From Conexibacter sp. CPCC 205762 (GTDB lineage Bacteria > Actinomycetota > Thermoleophilia > Solirubrobacterales > Solirubrobacteraceae), in NCBI RefSeq assembly GCF_030646155.1, contig NZ_JAUTDN010000007.1:1-64000 (forward strand): a stretch of DNA of 64,000 nt. The letters are read 5' to 3'. The translations under genes were made by a program, and so were the position numbers. Every line of letters begins with the position of its first letter. Positions within the stretch are counted from its first letter, which is position 1. Shown piece after piece: positions 1 to 10,425 of the stretch. The notes beneath the pieces are model-generated. The model did not search any database, was not told the origin of the DNA, and worked only from the letters and a program-made list of their open reading frames with translations.

Positions 1-195
1 GGCGCCGGCGCGGCGGGGCCGCCCGGCCCGGCCCCGGCGGGCGCCGGCGTGCCGGTCGGAGCGGGCGTGGCCGTCGCGGGCACGGCGCCCGGCGCGGCCG
101 GCAACGGCGGGGTGGAAGGCCGCATCGCGGAGCTGGAGGCTGCGCTGATCGGCCTGCGCGCCGAGATCGCCGACGGCGGGGAGACGCCCAAGTGA
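1..195 (+). CDS. C-terminal fragment of an unidentified protein
   Basis: The window opens inside a reading frame that ends at TGA 193-195. The visible 64 residues are an Ala/Gly/Pro-rich low-complexity stretch (about residues 1-42 of the fragment) followed by a short heptad-like helix with the pattern RIAELEAALIGLRAEI. The third codon positions are nearly all G or C, so it is coding. A terminal short coiled coil after a low-complexity linker is seen in DUF480 (YceH-like) proteins among others, but the part that would identify the family lies outside the window. No function is assigned. Confidence 0.6.
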   Translation, partial: GAGAAGPPGPAPAGAGVPVGAGVAVAGTAPGAAGNGGVEGRIAELEAALIGLRAEIADGGETPK

Positions 196-218
196 GCGTC
201 TCGCCCGCCTGTCCGGGC

Positions 219-1115
219 TCAGTCCTGCGGGGCGGCCTTCGCGGCCGCCTCGTACAGCGGCGTGAGGTCGGGCTCGGCGCCGTGCAGCGGATGGTCGAGG
301 AAGGTTCTGAAGAGCCGGTGCTCGGGACCGTGGTAGTCGGACGAGCCGGTCGTCAGCAGGCCCAGCTCGGCGGCCTTCTCGACGATCAGCCGCGTCTGCT
401 CGGCGCTGTGCGTCGGGTAGAAGGCCTCGACGCCGTCGAGCCCGGCCGCCTTGAAGCGCTCCAGCGCCCCGAGGACCTCCGCGTCGCTGTCGAGGTCCCA
501 GTAGGGGTGGGCCCAGATCGCGAGGCCGCCGGCGTCGTGGACCCAGGCGATCGCGTCGACGACCGTCGGATGCGTCCGCGCGAGATACCCCGGCGTTCCC
601 GGAATCAGGTACGCGGGGATGAACGAGGAGATGTCGTCATGTCCCTCGCGCTCCAGCCGCTCCGCGTTCGCGGGATGGATCAGGACCGCCTCGGCGAGGT
701 GCGGGCGGCCGATCGGCTTGCCGGCCTCGCGCCGCTTCTTCAGCGGGGCGTCGTCGACCTCGAAGCCGAGCTCGTTGAGCTTCGCCGCCATCCGCTCCGC
801 GCGCAGCTCGCGGTCGGCGCGGGCGGCCAGCAGCCGCTCGGCGAGGACGGGATCGTGATGGTCGATCCCGTAGCCGAGCAGGTGGAGGTCCTCGTACTTG
901 CCGTCGACCGAGGAGATCTCGGTCGCGGGCACGACGGCGATGCCGTGGCGCGCGCCGGCGGCGAGCGCCTCGTCGACGCCGTCGACGGTGTCGTGGTCGG
1001 ACAGCGCAAGCAGCTTCACGCCCGCCGCCGCCGCGTTGGCGACGACGTCCTCCGGGGCGAGCACGCCGTCGGAGTGGAGCGAGTGCGACTGCAGGTCGAA
1101 GGTCGGCTTCGTCAT
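219..1115 (-). CDS. PHP-domain phosphoesterase (YciV/TrpH-like, probable 3',5'-nucleotide bisphosphate phosphatase)
   Basis: A 298-residue cytoplasmic metal-dependent phosphoesterase. The PHP metal ligands are plain: HSLHSD near residue 11, SDHDT near 40, the glutamate in PATEIS near 66, HLLGYG near 77 and a C-terminal SSDYHG near 258. Characterised members of this subgroup (E. coli YciV/RNase AM, Chromobacterium TrpH-like) remove the 3' phosphate from pAp and can trim RNA 5' ends. The gene is divergent from cysC, whose product makes PAPS; disposal of pAp, the by-product of PAPS use, would be a sensible partner role. That link is inference from position. ATG 1115 is the only sensible start. 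Confidence 0.85.
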   Translation of the reverse strand: MTKPTFDLQSHSLHSDGVLAPEDVVANAAAAGVKLLALSDHDTVDGVDEALAAGARHGIAVVPATEISSVDGKYEDLHLLGYGIDHHDPVLAERLLAARADRELRAERMAAKLNELGFEVDDAPLKKRREAGKPIGRPHLAEAVLIHPANAERLEREGHDDISSFIPAYLIPGTPGYLARTHPTVVDAIAWVHDAGGLAIWAHPYWDLDSDAEVLGALERFKAAGLDGVEAFYPTHSAEQTRLIVEKAAELGLLTTGSSDYHGPEHRLFRTFLDHPLHGAEPDLTPLYEAAAKAAPQD

Positions 1116-1195
1116 GGCGGAGCACCTTACTGGTCATGCGCGGGGTCGCCGCTCGCCGCGCACGGGGGTCGGATCGCGGCGACGAGGAAGGAACG

Positions 1196-1798
1196 ATGAT
1201 GACGAGCGCCAACGTCACCTGGCACGAGGGAGTGGTCGGCCGCGAGCAGCGCTGGCAGTCGCTCAGCGCGCGCGGGGCGACGATCTGGTTCACCGGCCTG
1301 CCGGCCTCCGGCAAGTCGACGGTCGCCGCAGCGCTCGAGGCGCGGCTGATCGCCGAGGGGCGCTCCGCCTACCGGCTCGACGGCGACAACCTCCGTCACG
1401 GCGTCTGCGGCGACCTCGGCTTCAGCGCCGAGGACCGCGACGAGAACGTCCGCCGCACGGCCGAGGTCGCGCGGCTGTTCGCCGACTCCGGCACCGTCGC
1501 GATCGTCTCCGTCGTGTCGCCGTTCGAGAGCGGGCGCAACGCCGCTCGCGCGCTGCACGAGCGCGACGGACTGCACTTCGTCGAGGTGTTCGTCAACACG
1601 CCCGTCGAGGAGTGCATGCGGCGCGACCCCAAGGGTCTCTACGCGCGGGCGATGGCAGGCAGACTGACCGGCATGACCGGCGTCGACGCGCCCTACGAGG
1701 CGCCGCGCGCGCCCGACCTGGAGCTGCGCGGGCCGTGCGACATCGGCGAGGCCGTCGAGCGGGTGCTCACGGTGCTCGATCCGGTCCGCGCGGTCTGA
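1196..1798 (+). CDS. cysC: Adenylylsulfate (APS) kinase CysC
   Basis: About 200 residues. It phosphorylates APS to PAPS in sulfate activation, in the cytoplasm. The Walker A loop GLPASGKST lies near residue 35, followed by the APS-kinase signatures YRLDGDNLRHGVCGDLGFS and RDENVRRTAEVA, and by a PKGLYARA motif near 145. It is a stand-alone kinase, not fused to an ATP sulfurylase. The reading frame is open further upstream, but ATG 1196 is chosen because GAGGAAGGA sits just ahead of it and the first residues then match the family's usual N-terminus. A second ATG follows at once (1199). The 3' end overlaps the convergent membrane-protein gene by 32 bases. No ATP sulfurylase gene is in the window. 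Confidence 0.93.
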   Translation: MMTSANVTWHEGVVGREQRWQSLSARGATIWFTGLPASGKSTVAAALEARLIAEGRSAYRLDGDNLRHGVCGDLGFSAEDRDENVRRTAEVARLFADSGTVAIVSVVSPFESGRNAARALHERDGLHFVEVFVNTPVEECMRRDPKGLYARAMAGRLTGMTGVDAPYEAPRAPDLELRGPCDIGEAVERVLTVLDPVRAV

Positions 1799-2888
1799 CG
1801 CCCGCGCCGGCGCTGCCGCGCAGCCTGAGGTAGTCGGCGCGCGCGGCGAAGGTCGCGCGCATCTGGGCGGTCACCTCGTCGAGGAACTCCTCGCGGTAGG
1901 CGCCGTCGGTCAGCACCGCGATCGCGTAGTAGAGGCCCGACAGCGCCGCGATCGCGCCCGCGACGCGCAGCAGCTCCCAGGTCAGCAGCAGCGGCACGTC
2001 GAGCACGGTCGTCGCGAGCAGCGCGTCGCCGCCGTCGCCGGTCCACGCCTCCAGCACCGAGCGGTCGATCACGATCATCCCGAAGGCGACGAAGAAGGCG
2101 CCGATCGCGAACGTCACGACGACGATCTGGAGGCCGTGGCTGATCAGCAGCACGAGCCCGACGTTGAGCCGCTGCCAGGTCGTCAGCTCGGGCTGATCGG
2201 CGACCTCCGGGCCGGCCGAGTCGAGCAGCAGCTCGACCTCCTTCGGCAGCCGCGCGACGAGGAAGACGGTCGCGACGAGCGCCAGCAGCGCGCCGGTCGC
2301 GATCAGCGTCGCGGTCGTGCGGTCCGCGAACACCTGCCACATCTCGGTGTTGATGAACAGCACCAGCGCGAAGATCAGCAGCAGCGGGATCGCGCGCGCC
2401 AGCAGCAGCAGCGACCGCTGCAGCTGGCCCGTCAGCCGCCGTCCGGCCCACACGACGATCCAGCCGAGCCCGAAGCCGTAGCCGAACGCGACGAGCCCGA
2501 GCAGCACGAGGTTGAAGGCGACCGTCGCCAGTCCCCAGCCGCCGTGGAAGATCCCCTGCACGACCGCCGGCAGCAGCACGAAGACGGTCAGCTCCCACGG
2601 CCCGATCCGCTGCGGGATCGCCAGCGCCGGCTGCCCCCGCAGCCGGTTGACGAGCGCCACCGCCCCCAGCGTCAGCGCCAGCGCCGCCGCCAGCGCCCCG
2701 AGATTGGCCAGCGGCGACCAGTCGACGTCGAGCCCCGCCAGCAGCTCGCCCAGCAGCACCAGCGCCAGCAGCGGGAAGGCGCGGTTGAAGACGTCCTCGC
2801 GTGCCGAGAACCCCTCGATCAGCAGCGGCAGCCCGGCCCGCCGGAACCCCCGCTCGTAGTCCTGAAGCTCCTGCTCGCGCGCGTCCAT
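1767..2888 (-). CDS. Polytopic membrane protein of unknown function
   Basis: About 373 residues with eight or nine hydrophobic segments spread along the chain, so an integral inner-membrane protein. The N-terminus (MDAREQELQDYERGFRRAGL) is charged and cytosolic; the C-terminal 40 residues are again charged. I do not recognise a named family. The open frame runs on to 3029, but that upstream part is composition-poor and would precede a charged start, so ATG 2888 is preferred. It converges on cysC with a 32-base overlap. A transport or sensing role cannot be told from sequence. Confidence 0.75.
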   Translation of the reverse strand: MDAREQELQDYERGFRRAGLPLLIEGFSAREDVFNRAFPLLALVLLGELLAGLDVDWSPLANLGALAAALALTLGAVALVNRLRGQPALAIPQRIGPWELTVFVLLPAVVQGIFHGGWGLATVAFNLVLLGLVAFGYGFGLGWIVVWAGRRLTGQLQRSLLLLARAIPLLLIFALVLFINTEMWQVFADRTTATLIATGALLALVATVFLVARLPKEVELLLDSAGPEVADQPELTTWQRLNVGLVLLISHGLQIVVVTFAIGAFFVAFGMIVIDRSVLEAWTGDGGDALLATTVLDVPLLLTWELLRVAGAIAALSGLYYAIAVLTDGAYREEFLDEVTAQMRATFAARADYLRLRGSAGAGVRPRGPDRAP

Positions 2889-2978
2889 CCGCGGGTGATT
2901 TCCACCTCCGCGCGCGAGTTCCCCCTCACAACACAAGTGGTGGCGACAACCGCAGTTCGCCGGAGTACGGTGGTTTGC

Positions 2979-3152
2979 ATGAGAACGAGCGTGATCCGGG
3001 GGAAGAACGAGGCAGGTGCGGACATGCACGGGAACAACGGCAGCGAGAGCGACGATCGTCCGTTTGACGACGCGGTCGACGCTGTGACGGGGATCGTCGA
3101 GCTTCCGTGCTCGGTGGACGAGTTCGTCGCGATGCTGCGAGGACGCGCATGA
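2979..3152 (+). CDS. Putative small antitoxin partner of the PIN toxin
   Basis: A 57-residue acidic protein whose TGA overlaps the PIN-domain gene start as ATGA (3149-3152), the usual arrangement of antitoxin and toxin. The C-terminal half ends in ELPCSVDEFVAML. I do not recognise a DNA-binding fold: there is no clear AbrB, RHH or HTH pattern. An internal ATG at 3024, preceded by GAGGCAGG, is an alternative start and would give 42 residues. The antitoxin role is inferred only from position and overlap. Confidence 0.5.
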   Translation: MRTSVIRGKNEAGADMHGNNGSESDDRPFDDAVDAVTGIVELPCSVDEFVAMLRGRA

Positions 3153-3556
3153 CGACCGCAGTCGACACGAACGTGCTGCTCGACGTCCTGGCGGAGGACT
3201 CCCGGTTCAGCTCTCAGTCACGCGCAGCGCTGAGCGCGTGCGGCCGACGCGGGCCGCTCATCGCCTGTGGTGTCGTCTGGGCCGAGACGACCGCTGCGTT
3301 CGCGGATCGCTGTGCCGGTGCGCGTGCGCTGGTGCGGCTGGGCGTCCGTCTGGTGCCGCTCGACGCGACCGCTGCGACCGCGGCCGGACAGGCGTGGCGC
3401 AGCTACCGCGCGGAGGGCGGCACACGCAGTCGGGTGATCGCCGACTTTGTCGTCGGCGCGCATGCGGCCGTGCATGCCGACCAGTTGCTGACGCGGGATC
3501 GGGGGTTCAGACGGCTTCGCTTCAGCGGGCTGACGCTGGTCGATCCGTCGTGCTGA
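3149..3556 (+). CDS. PIN-domain ribonuclease, VapC-like toxin
   Basis: About 135 residues, the normal VapC length. The PIN acidic residues are visible: AVDTNVLLDVL at the N-terminus (first Asp), the Glu in VWAETTAAF near 45, the Asp in VIADFVVGAHA near 96 and a final Asp in LLTRDRGF near 115. PIN toxins cleave tRNA or rRNA to halt growth. The frame is open upstream to 3107, but ATG 3149 overlaps the preceding stop and gives the canonical N-terminus. It converges on the ABC permease gene with a hairpin between them. Confidence 0.85.
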   Translation: MTTAVDTNVLLDVLAEDSRFSSQSRAALSACGRRGPLIACGVVWAETTAAFADRCAGARALVRLGVRLVPLDATAATAAGQAWRSYRAEGGTRSRVIADFVVGAHAAVHADQLLTRDRGFRRLRFSGLTLVDPSC

Positions 3557-3567
3557 CGGGCGTCAGC
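3552..3567. terminator. Short convergent hairpin between toxin and ABC permease genes
   Basis: GCTGAC, loop GGGC, GTCAGC: a perfect 6-bp stem that spans the stop of the PIN gene and lies 5' to the permease stop on the other strand. There is no T-tract, so terminator function in either direction is only likely. Confidence 0.4.
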
Positions 3568-4513
3568 CGCCGGTCACGTCGCGGCGCATGAAGGTGAGCA
3601 GGGCGGCGGTGAGGGAGGGGACGGCGTAGAGGGCGCAGACCCAGGCGGAGCGGGCGATCGGGGCCCAGTCGATCGGGTCGCGGAGGAGGCCCTGCCAGGC
3701 GTCGAACTGGGTTGAGAGGAGGTAGGGGCGGATGCTCTCCAGGCCGGAGATGATGCCGACGATCTGGAGGATCAGGGACAGCATCAGCGTGCCGACGACG
3801 GCGGCCGCCGAGTTGCGGGTGACGGTCGACAGCAGCAGCGCGATCGAGGCGACGGCGAGCACCGGCATCAGGTAGGCGAGCAGGGCGGCGCCGAGCAGCA
3901 GCAGGCCGCGGCCGACCTCGATCGGGGTGCCGGAGAGCGAGGTCAGCGGGTCGAGGCCGTAGCGCAGCGCGCCCAGCAGCAGGCCCGTGCCGGCGAACAG
4001 CAGCAGCGCGAGGATCGCGTAGGAGAACGACGCCAGCAGCTTCGCGAGGAAGATCTGGTGACGGTCGGCGGAGCGCGTGAGGATCGTCTTCAACGTGCCG
4101 TTGCTGTCCTCGTTGGCGACGATGTCGCCGGCGACGAGCGCGACGATCAGCGGGAACAGCCAGATCGAGCTGAACAGCAGCAGCACCGGCGGGACCGCGA
4201 GGCCGGTCTCGGTCACGTAGCGTCCGAACGGCACCTCGTCCGGCCCGTTGCCGTTCGCGGCCAGCGCGACGATGAAGATCACCGGCACGAGCACGGCCGC
4301 GCCGAGCCCGAGGAAGGTGCGCTTCTGCGCCCGCAGCTTCAGCAGCTCCCAGCGGTAGATGCTCGCGACCGACGGGCGGCGGCCGCGGCGGGCGGCGGAC
4401 GTGGCCGCGGCTGTGCCGGGGCGGGTGGCGGTCGCGTCGGCGCGGGGAGCCGGCGGCGCCTCGGTGGCGGCGGCTGCGGTGGCGGCGCTGCGGAGGAACT
4501 CGGGCGCGCTCAC
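3563..4513 (-). CDS. ABC-2 type transporter permease
   Basis: About 316 residues. A GTG start at 4513 overlaps the ATPase stop (4510) by four bases, so translation is coupled. The first 50 residues are an Ala/Pro/Thr-rich cytosolic stretch; the ABC-2 domain follows from YRWELLKLRAQKR with six membrane segments and the family's characteristic lumenal-side ED of ANEDSNGTLKTILTRS near 150. With the ATPase it forms an exporter; substrate unknown. The open frame continues far upstream of 4513, but that part is the antisense-frame shadow of the ATPase gene. Confidence 0.88.
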   Translation of the reverse strand: MSAPEFLRSAATAAAATEAPPAPRADATATRPGTAAATSAARRGRRPSVASIYRWELLKLRAQKRTFLGLGAAVLVPVIFIVALAANGNGPDEVPFGRYVTETGLAVPPVLLLFSSIWLFPLIVALVAGDIVANEDSNGTLKTILTRSADRHQIFLAKLLASFSYAILALLLFAGTGLLLGALRYGLDPLTSLSGTPIEVGRGLLLLGAALLAYLMPVLAVASIALLLSTVTRNSAAAVVGTLMLSLILQIVGIISGLESIRPYLLSTQFDAWQGLLRDPIDWAPIARSAWVCALYAVPSLTAALLTFMRRDVTGG

Positions 4514-5450
4514 GCGGCCTCCTCGCCCTCGGTCAGTTCGAAGAACAGCTGCTCCAGCGAGGCCGCGGCCGGCACCAGGGCGACGATCGCGATGTCTCTG
4601 CGCGCGAGCGCGAGCGACAGCTGCGCGACCTCGCGCTCGTCGGCGGCGAAGGTGAGGCCGTCGCGGCCGGAGGCGAGCGAGGTCAGACCCGGGCGGTAGG
4701 AGCAGACGTCCCAGGCGGCTTGGTCGTCGGTCGTGCGCAGGCGCCAGCCCTGCGCCTGCCCGCTGGCCCGGTGCAGCAGCGCGTCCAGCTCGCCCTCGTA
4801 GATGACGCGGCCGGAGCGGACGATCGCGACGCGGTCGCACAGCTCCTCGACCTCGCCCATCAGATGCGAGGACAGCAGCACGGTGATGCCGTCGGCCGCG
4901 AGCCGTCTGACCAGCTCGCGCATGTCGCGCATGCCGGCCGGGTCGAGGCCGGTCGTCGGCTCGTCGAGCAGCAGCAGCCGCGGGTCGCGCAGCAGCGCCG
5001 CGCCGATCCCCAGCCGCTGCTTCATCCCGTGCGAGTAGCCCTTGACCTTGTCGCTGTCGCGGTGCGCGAGGCCGACCGTCTCCAGCGCCGCGTCGATCCG
5101 CTCGGCCGCGTCGCCGCCGTCGAGCGCGGCCATCAGCTCGAGGTTGCGGCGGCCGCTCAGGTACGGGTAGAAGCGCGGCGCCTCGACGAAGCCGGCGACG
5201 CCGTCGAGCGCCGCCGCGCCCTCCAGCAGCGGGTCGCGCCCGAACAGCCGCGCCGCGCCCTCGTCGGGCCGGATCAGCCCCAGCAGCATCCGCAGCGAGG
5301 TCGTCTTGCCCGCGCCGTTGGGGCCGAGGTAGCCGTAGACGGTGCCGGCCTCGACCGTCAGGTCGACGTGGTCGACCGCGGTCAGCTCGCCGTAGCGCTT
5401 GACGAGGCCGCGCGCCTCGATCGGCGGGGCGGCTGTCGCGATCGCGCCCA

Positions 5451-5451
<1 letters not shown>
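4510..5451 (-). CDS. ABC transporter ATP-binding protein (DrrA/CcmA-like)
   Basis: 313 residues. The nucleotide-binding domain shows Walker A GPNGAGKT near residue 44, signature YSHGMKQRLGIG near 140, Walker B LLLLDEPTTGLDP near 160 and the switch His in LSSHLMGEVEEL near 195. The C-terminal 80 residues are the extension usual in ABC-2 exporters. The start is GTG 5451, overlapping the last base of the upstream gene's TAG. It is the second gene of a three-gene minus-strand operon (LolA-like protein, ATPase, permease), so the exporter may act with an exported lipid-binding protein; that is inference. Confidence 0.93.
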
Positions 5452-8253
<2,802 letters not shown>

Positions 8254-8271
8254 GGCCGCGAAGCCTAGTGG

Positions 8272-8297
8272 TTGACACAAACCCCCCTTCGTGTCAA
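8272..8297. promoter_or_regulatory. Inverted repeat (candidate TetR operator) and -35 element of the alkB operon
   Basis: TTGACAC at 8272-8278 and its exact complement GTGTCAA at 8291-8297, spaced by 12 bases. The left arm contains a perfect -35 hexamer (TTGACA). It lies between the divergent kinase and alkB genes, 47 bases ahead of the alkB start. AlkX-type TetR proteins of actinobacterial alkB operons bind inverted repeats at this position, and the TetR at 9749 is the obvious candidate. Confidence 0.6.
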
Positions 8298-8343
8298 TCT
8301 CACGAACGCAGTGGGGGTTGGCGACTACGGAGGAGACGTAGGT

Positions 8344-9555
8344 ATGTCATCTGTTGCACACGGCGACGAGGCCGGTCAGCATCACCACCATCACGACGAC
8401 GGCGTCGAGCTGACGCCGGCGACGTGGAAGGACGGCAAGCGCTACGCCTGGCTGCTCGGGCTGCTGGTGCCGACGCTGCCGTTCATCGCCTACGGCCTCG
8501 TCCAGGCGACCGGGCTCGGGGTCTTCTGGTTCTTCGGCCCGTTCCTCGTCTTCGGCATCTTCCCGCTCGCCGACCTGATCGTCGGGATGGACGCGAGAAA
8601 CCCGCCCGACTCGGTCATCAAGTGGCTGGAGCAGGACCGCTACTACCGCTGGTGCACCTACGCCTACATCCCGATCCAGTACGCCGGGCTGATCTTCGCC
8701 TGCGTGCAGTGGAGCAGCGGCGACCTGTCGGTCGTCGACTCGATCGGGCTGGCGCTGACGATGGCGATGGTCAGCGGGATCGCGATCAACACCGCCCACG
8801 AGCTCGGCCACAAGCGCGCGAGCCTGGAGCGCTGGCTGTCGAAGGTCGCGCTCGCGCAGTCCGGCTACGGCCACTTCTTCATCGAGCACAACCGCGGCCA
8901 CCACGTGCGCGTCGCGACGCCGGAGGATCCCGCCAGCTCGCGCCTCGGCGAGTCGTTCTGGGCCTTCCTGCCGCGCACCGTCAAGGGCAGCCTCACGTCC
9001 GCCTGGGAGCTGGAGGGCGTGCGGCTGGACCGCCTCGGCGCGCGCCACGTCAGCCTCAAGAACGACATCATCAACGCCTGGCTGATGACGGTCGTGCTGT
9101 TCGCCGCGCTGACCGCGGTCTTCGGCTGGGTCGTGCTGCCGTACCTGCTGCTGCAGGCGGTGATCGGCTTCTCGCTGCTGGAGGTCGTCAACTACCTCGA
9201 GCACTACGGCCTGCTGCGCCAGAAGCGCGAGGACGGCCGCTACGAGCGCACCCGCCCCGAACATTCCTGGAACAGCAACAACGTCGCCTCCAACGTGCTG
9301 CTCTACCACCTCCAGCGCCACAGCGACCACCACGCCAACCCGATGCGCCGCTACCAGGCGCTGCGGCACATGGACGAGGCGCCGCAGCTGCCGACGGGCT
9401 ACGCCGGCATGATCGTGCTGGCGACGATACCGCCGCTGTGGCGGCGCGTGATGGACCGTCGCCTGCTGGAGCACTACGGCGCGGACGTGACGCGCACGAA
9501 CATCCAGCCGCGCAAGCGCGCGAAGCTGGTCGCGCGCTACGGAGCGACGGCATGA
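8344..9555 (+). CDS. alkB: Alkane 1-monooxygenase AlkB
   Basis: About 403 residues. An integral-membrane di-iron hydroxylase that oxidises terminal carbons of medium/long n-alkanes using electrons from rubredoxin. All histidine boxes are present: HELGHK near 167, EHNRGHH near 190, LQRHSDHH near 338, plus NYLEHYGL near 285. Membrane segments match the family. ATG 8344 is chosen because GGAGGAG (8329-8335) stands 8 bases before it; the frame is open to a TTG at 8272 in the operator. The first 20 residues include a run of five histidines after GDEAGQ. The TGA overlaps the rubredoxin ATG. The TetR gene follows in the same operon. Confidence 0.96.
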   Translation: MSSVAHGDEAGQHHHHHDDGVELTPATWKDGKRYAWLLGLLVPTLPFIAYGLVQATGLGVFWFFGPFLVFGIFPLADLIVGMDARNPPDSVIKWLEQDRYYRWCTYAYIPIQYAGLIFACVQWSSGDLSVVDSIGLALTMAMVSGIAINTAHELGHKRASLERWLSKVALAQSGYGHFFIEHNRGHHVRVATPEDPASSRLGESFWAFLPRTVKGSLTSAWELEGVRLDRLGARHVSLKNDIINAWLMTVVLFAALTAVFGWVVLPYLLLQAVIGFSLLEVVNYLEHYGLLRQKREDGRYERTRPEHSWNSNNVASNVLLYHLQRHSDHHANPMRRYQALRHMDEAPQLPTGYAGMIVLATIPPLWRRVMDRRLLEHYGADVTRTNIQPRKRAKLVARYGATA

Positions 9556-9716
9556 GCGCCTTCCGCTGCCCCGGCTGCGGCTACGTCTACGACGAGGCGG
9601 CCGGCCACCCGCGCGAGGGCTTCCCCGCCGGCACGCCGTGGAGCGAGGTGCCGGACGACTGGGCCTGCCCCGACTGCGGCGTGCGCGACAAGGTCGACTT
9701 CGAGCCCGACGAGTGA
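9552..9716 (+). CDS. rubA: Rubredoxin (AlkG-type electron carrier)
   Basis: 54 residues with the two iron-binding knuckles CPGCGY near residue 6 and CPDCG near 39, and the family's DDWACPDCG context. It passes electrons to AlkB. ATG 9552 overlaps the alkB stop (ATGA), giving coupled translation. There is a single rubredoxin where many actinobacterial alkB operons carry two, and no rubredoxin reductase gene in the window, so the reductase must be encoded elsewhere. Confidence 0.95.
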   Translation: MSAFRCPGCGYVYDEAAGHPREGFPAGTPWSEVPDDWACPDCGVRDKVDFEPDE

Positions 9717-9748
9717 CGCCGGCAGGCGCGGCTGCCACCATTGGGGCG

Positions 9749-10360
9749 ATGGGACCGGCCCGCACGCCCTACGCCGTCGCAGCGAGAGAGCTGCTGCGCG
9801 ACACGCTCTTCGACGCCGCGCGCGACGCGATGCAGGAGCGGCCGTGGGCGGAGGTGACGATGGCTGAGATCGCCTCCGCGGCCGGCGTCAGCCGCCAGAC
9901 GCTCTACAAGGAGTTCGGCTCGCGCGACGAGTTCGCGCAGCTGTTCGTCGTGCGCGAGGGGACGCGCTTCCTCGACGCCGTCGAGCAGGCGGTGCGCGCC
10001 CATCTCGACGATCCGAGAGCGGCGCTGGCGGGCGCGCTCGGCGTCTTCCTCAGAGCGGCCTCCGAGGATCCGCTCGTGCGGGTGCTGCTGACCGATGACG
10101 GCACCGGCGGGATGCTGCCGCTCGTGACGACGCAGTCGCGGCCGGTCGTCGCGTTCGCCTCCGCGCGCCTGACCGAGGTGATCCACGACGGCTGGCCGCA
10201 GGTCGCATACGCCGACGCCGAGCTGCTCGCCGAGACGCTCGTGCGGCTGGCTATCTCCTACGCGATGCTGCCGAAGGACCCGCCCGACGCGGCGATCACG
10301 ACCGTGATGACGGTGATCGAGCCGTTCGTCGAGCAAGCGCTCGGCCGCGGTCCCGCCTAG
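9749..10360 (+). CDS. TetR-family regulator of the alkB operon (AlkX-like)
   Basis: 203 residues. The N-terminal HTH is typical: MAEIASAAGVSRQTLYKEFGSRDEF near 40-65, with the YKEFGSRDEF form common in regulators found beside alkB. It starts 33 bases after the rubredoxin gene on the same strand, so it is probably co-transcribed and controls its own operon through the inverted repeat at 8272-8297. In Rhodococcus and Dietzia the equivalent protein is released by long-chain fatty acids; that is family knowledge, not visible here. Confidence 0.88.
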   Translation: MGPARTPYAVAARELLRDTLFDAARDAMQERPWAEVTMAEIASAAGVSRQTLYKEFGSRDEFAQLFVVREGTRFLDAVEQAVRAHLDDPRAALAGALGVFLRAASEDPLVRVLLTDDGTGGMLPLVTTQSRPVVAFASARLTEVIHDGWPQVAYADAELLAETLVRLAISYAMLPKDPPDAAITTVMTVIEPFVEQALGRGPA

Positions 10361-10425
10361 GTCTCCGGCTTGGCCTCGGCGGCGTCGAGCGCCGCGAGCT
10401 GCTGCTCGGAGGGCAGCGGCCGGGG

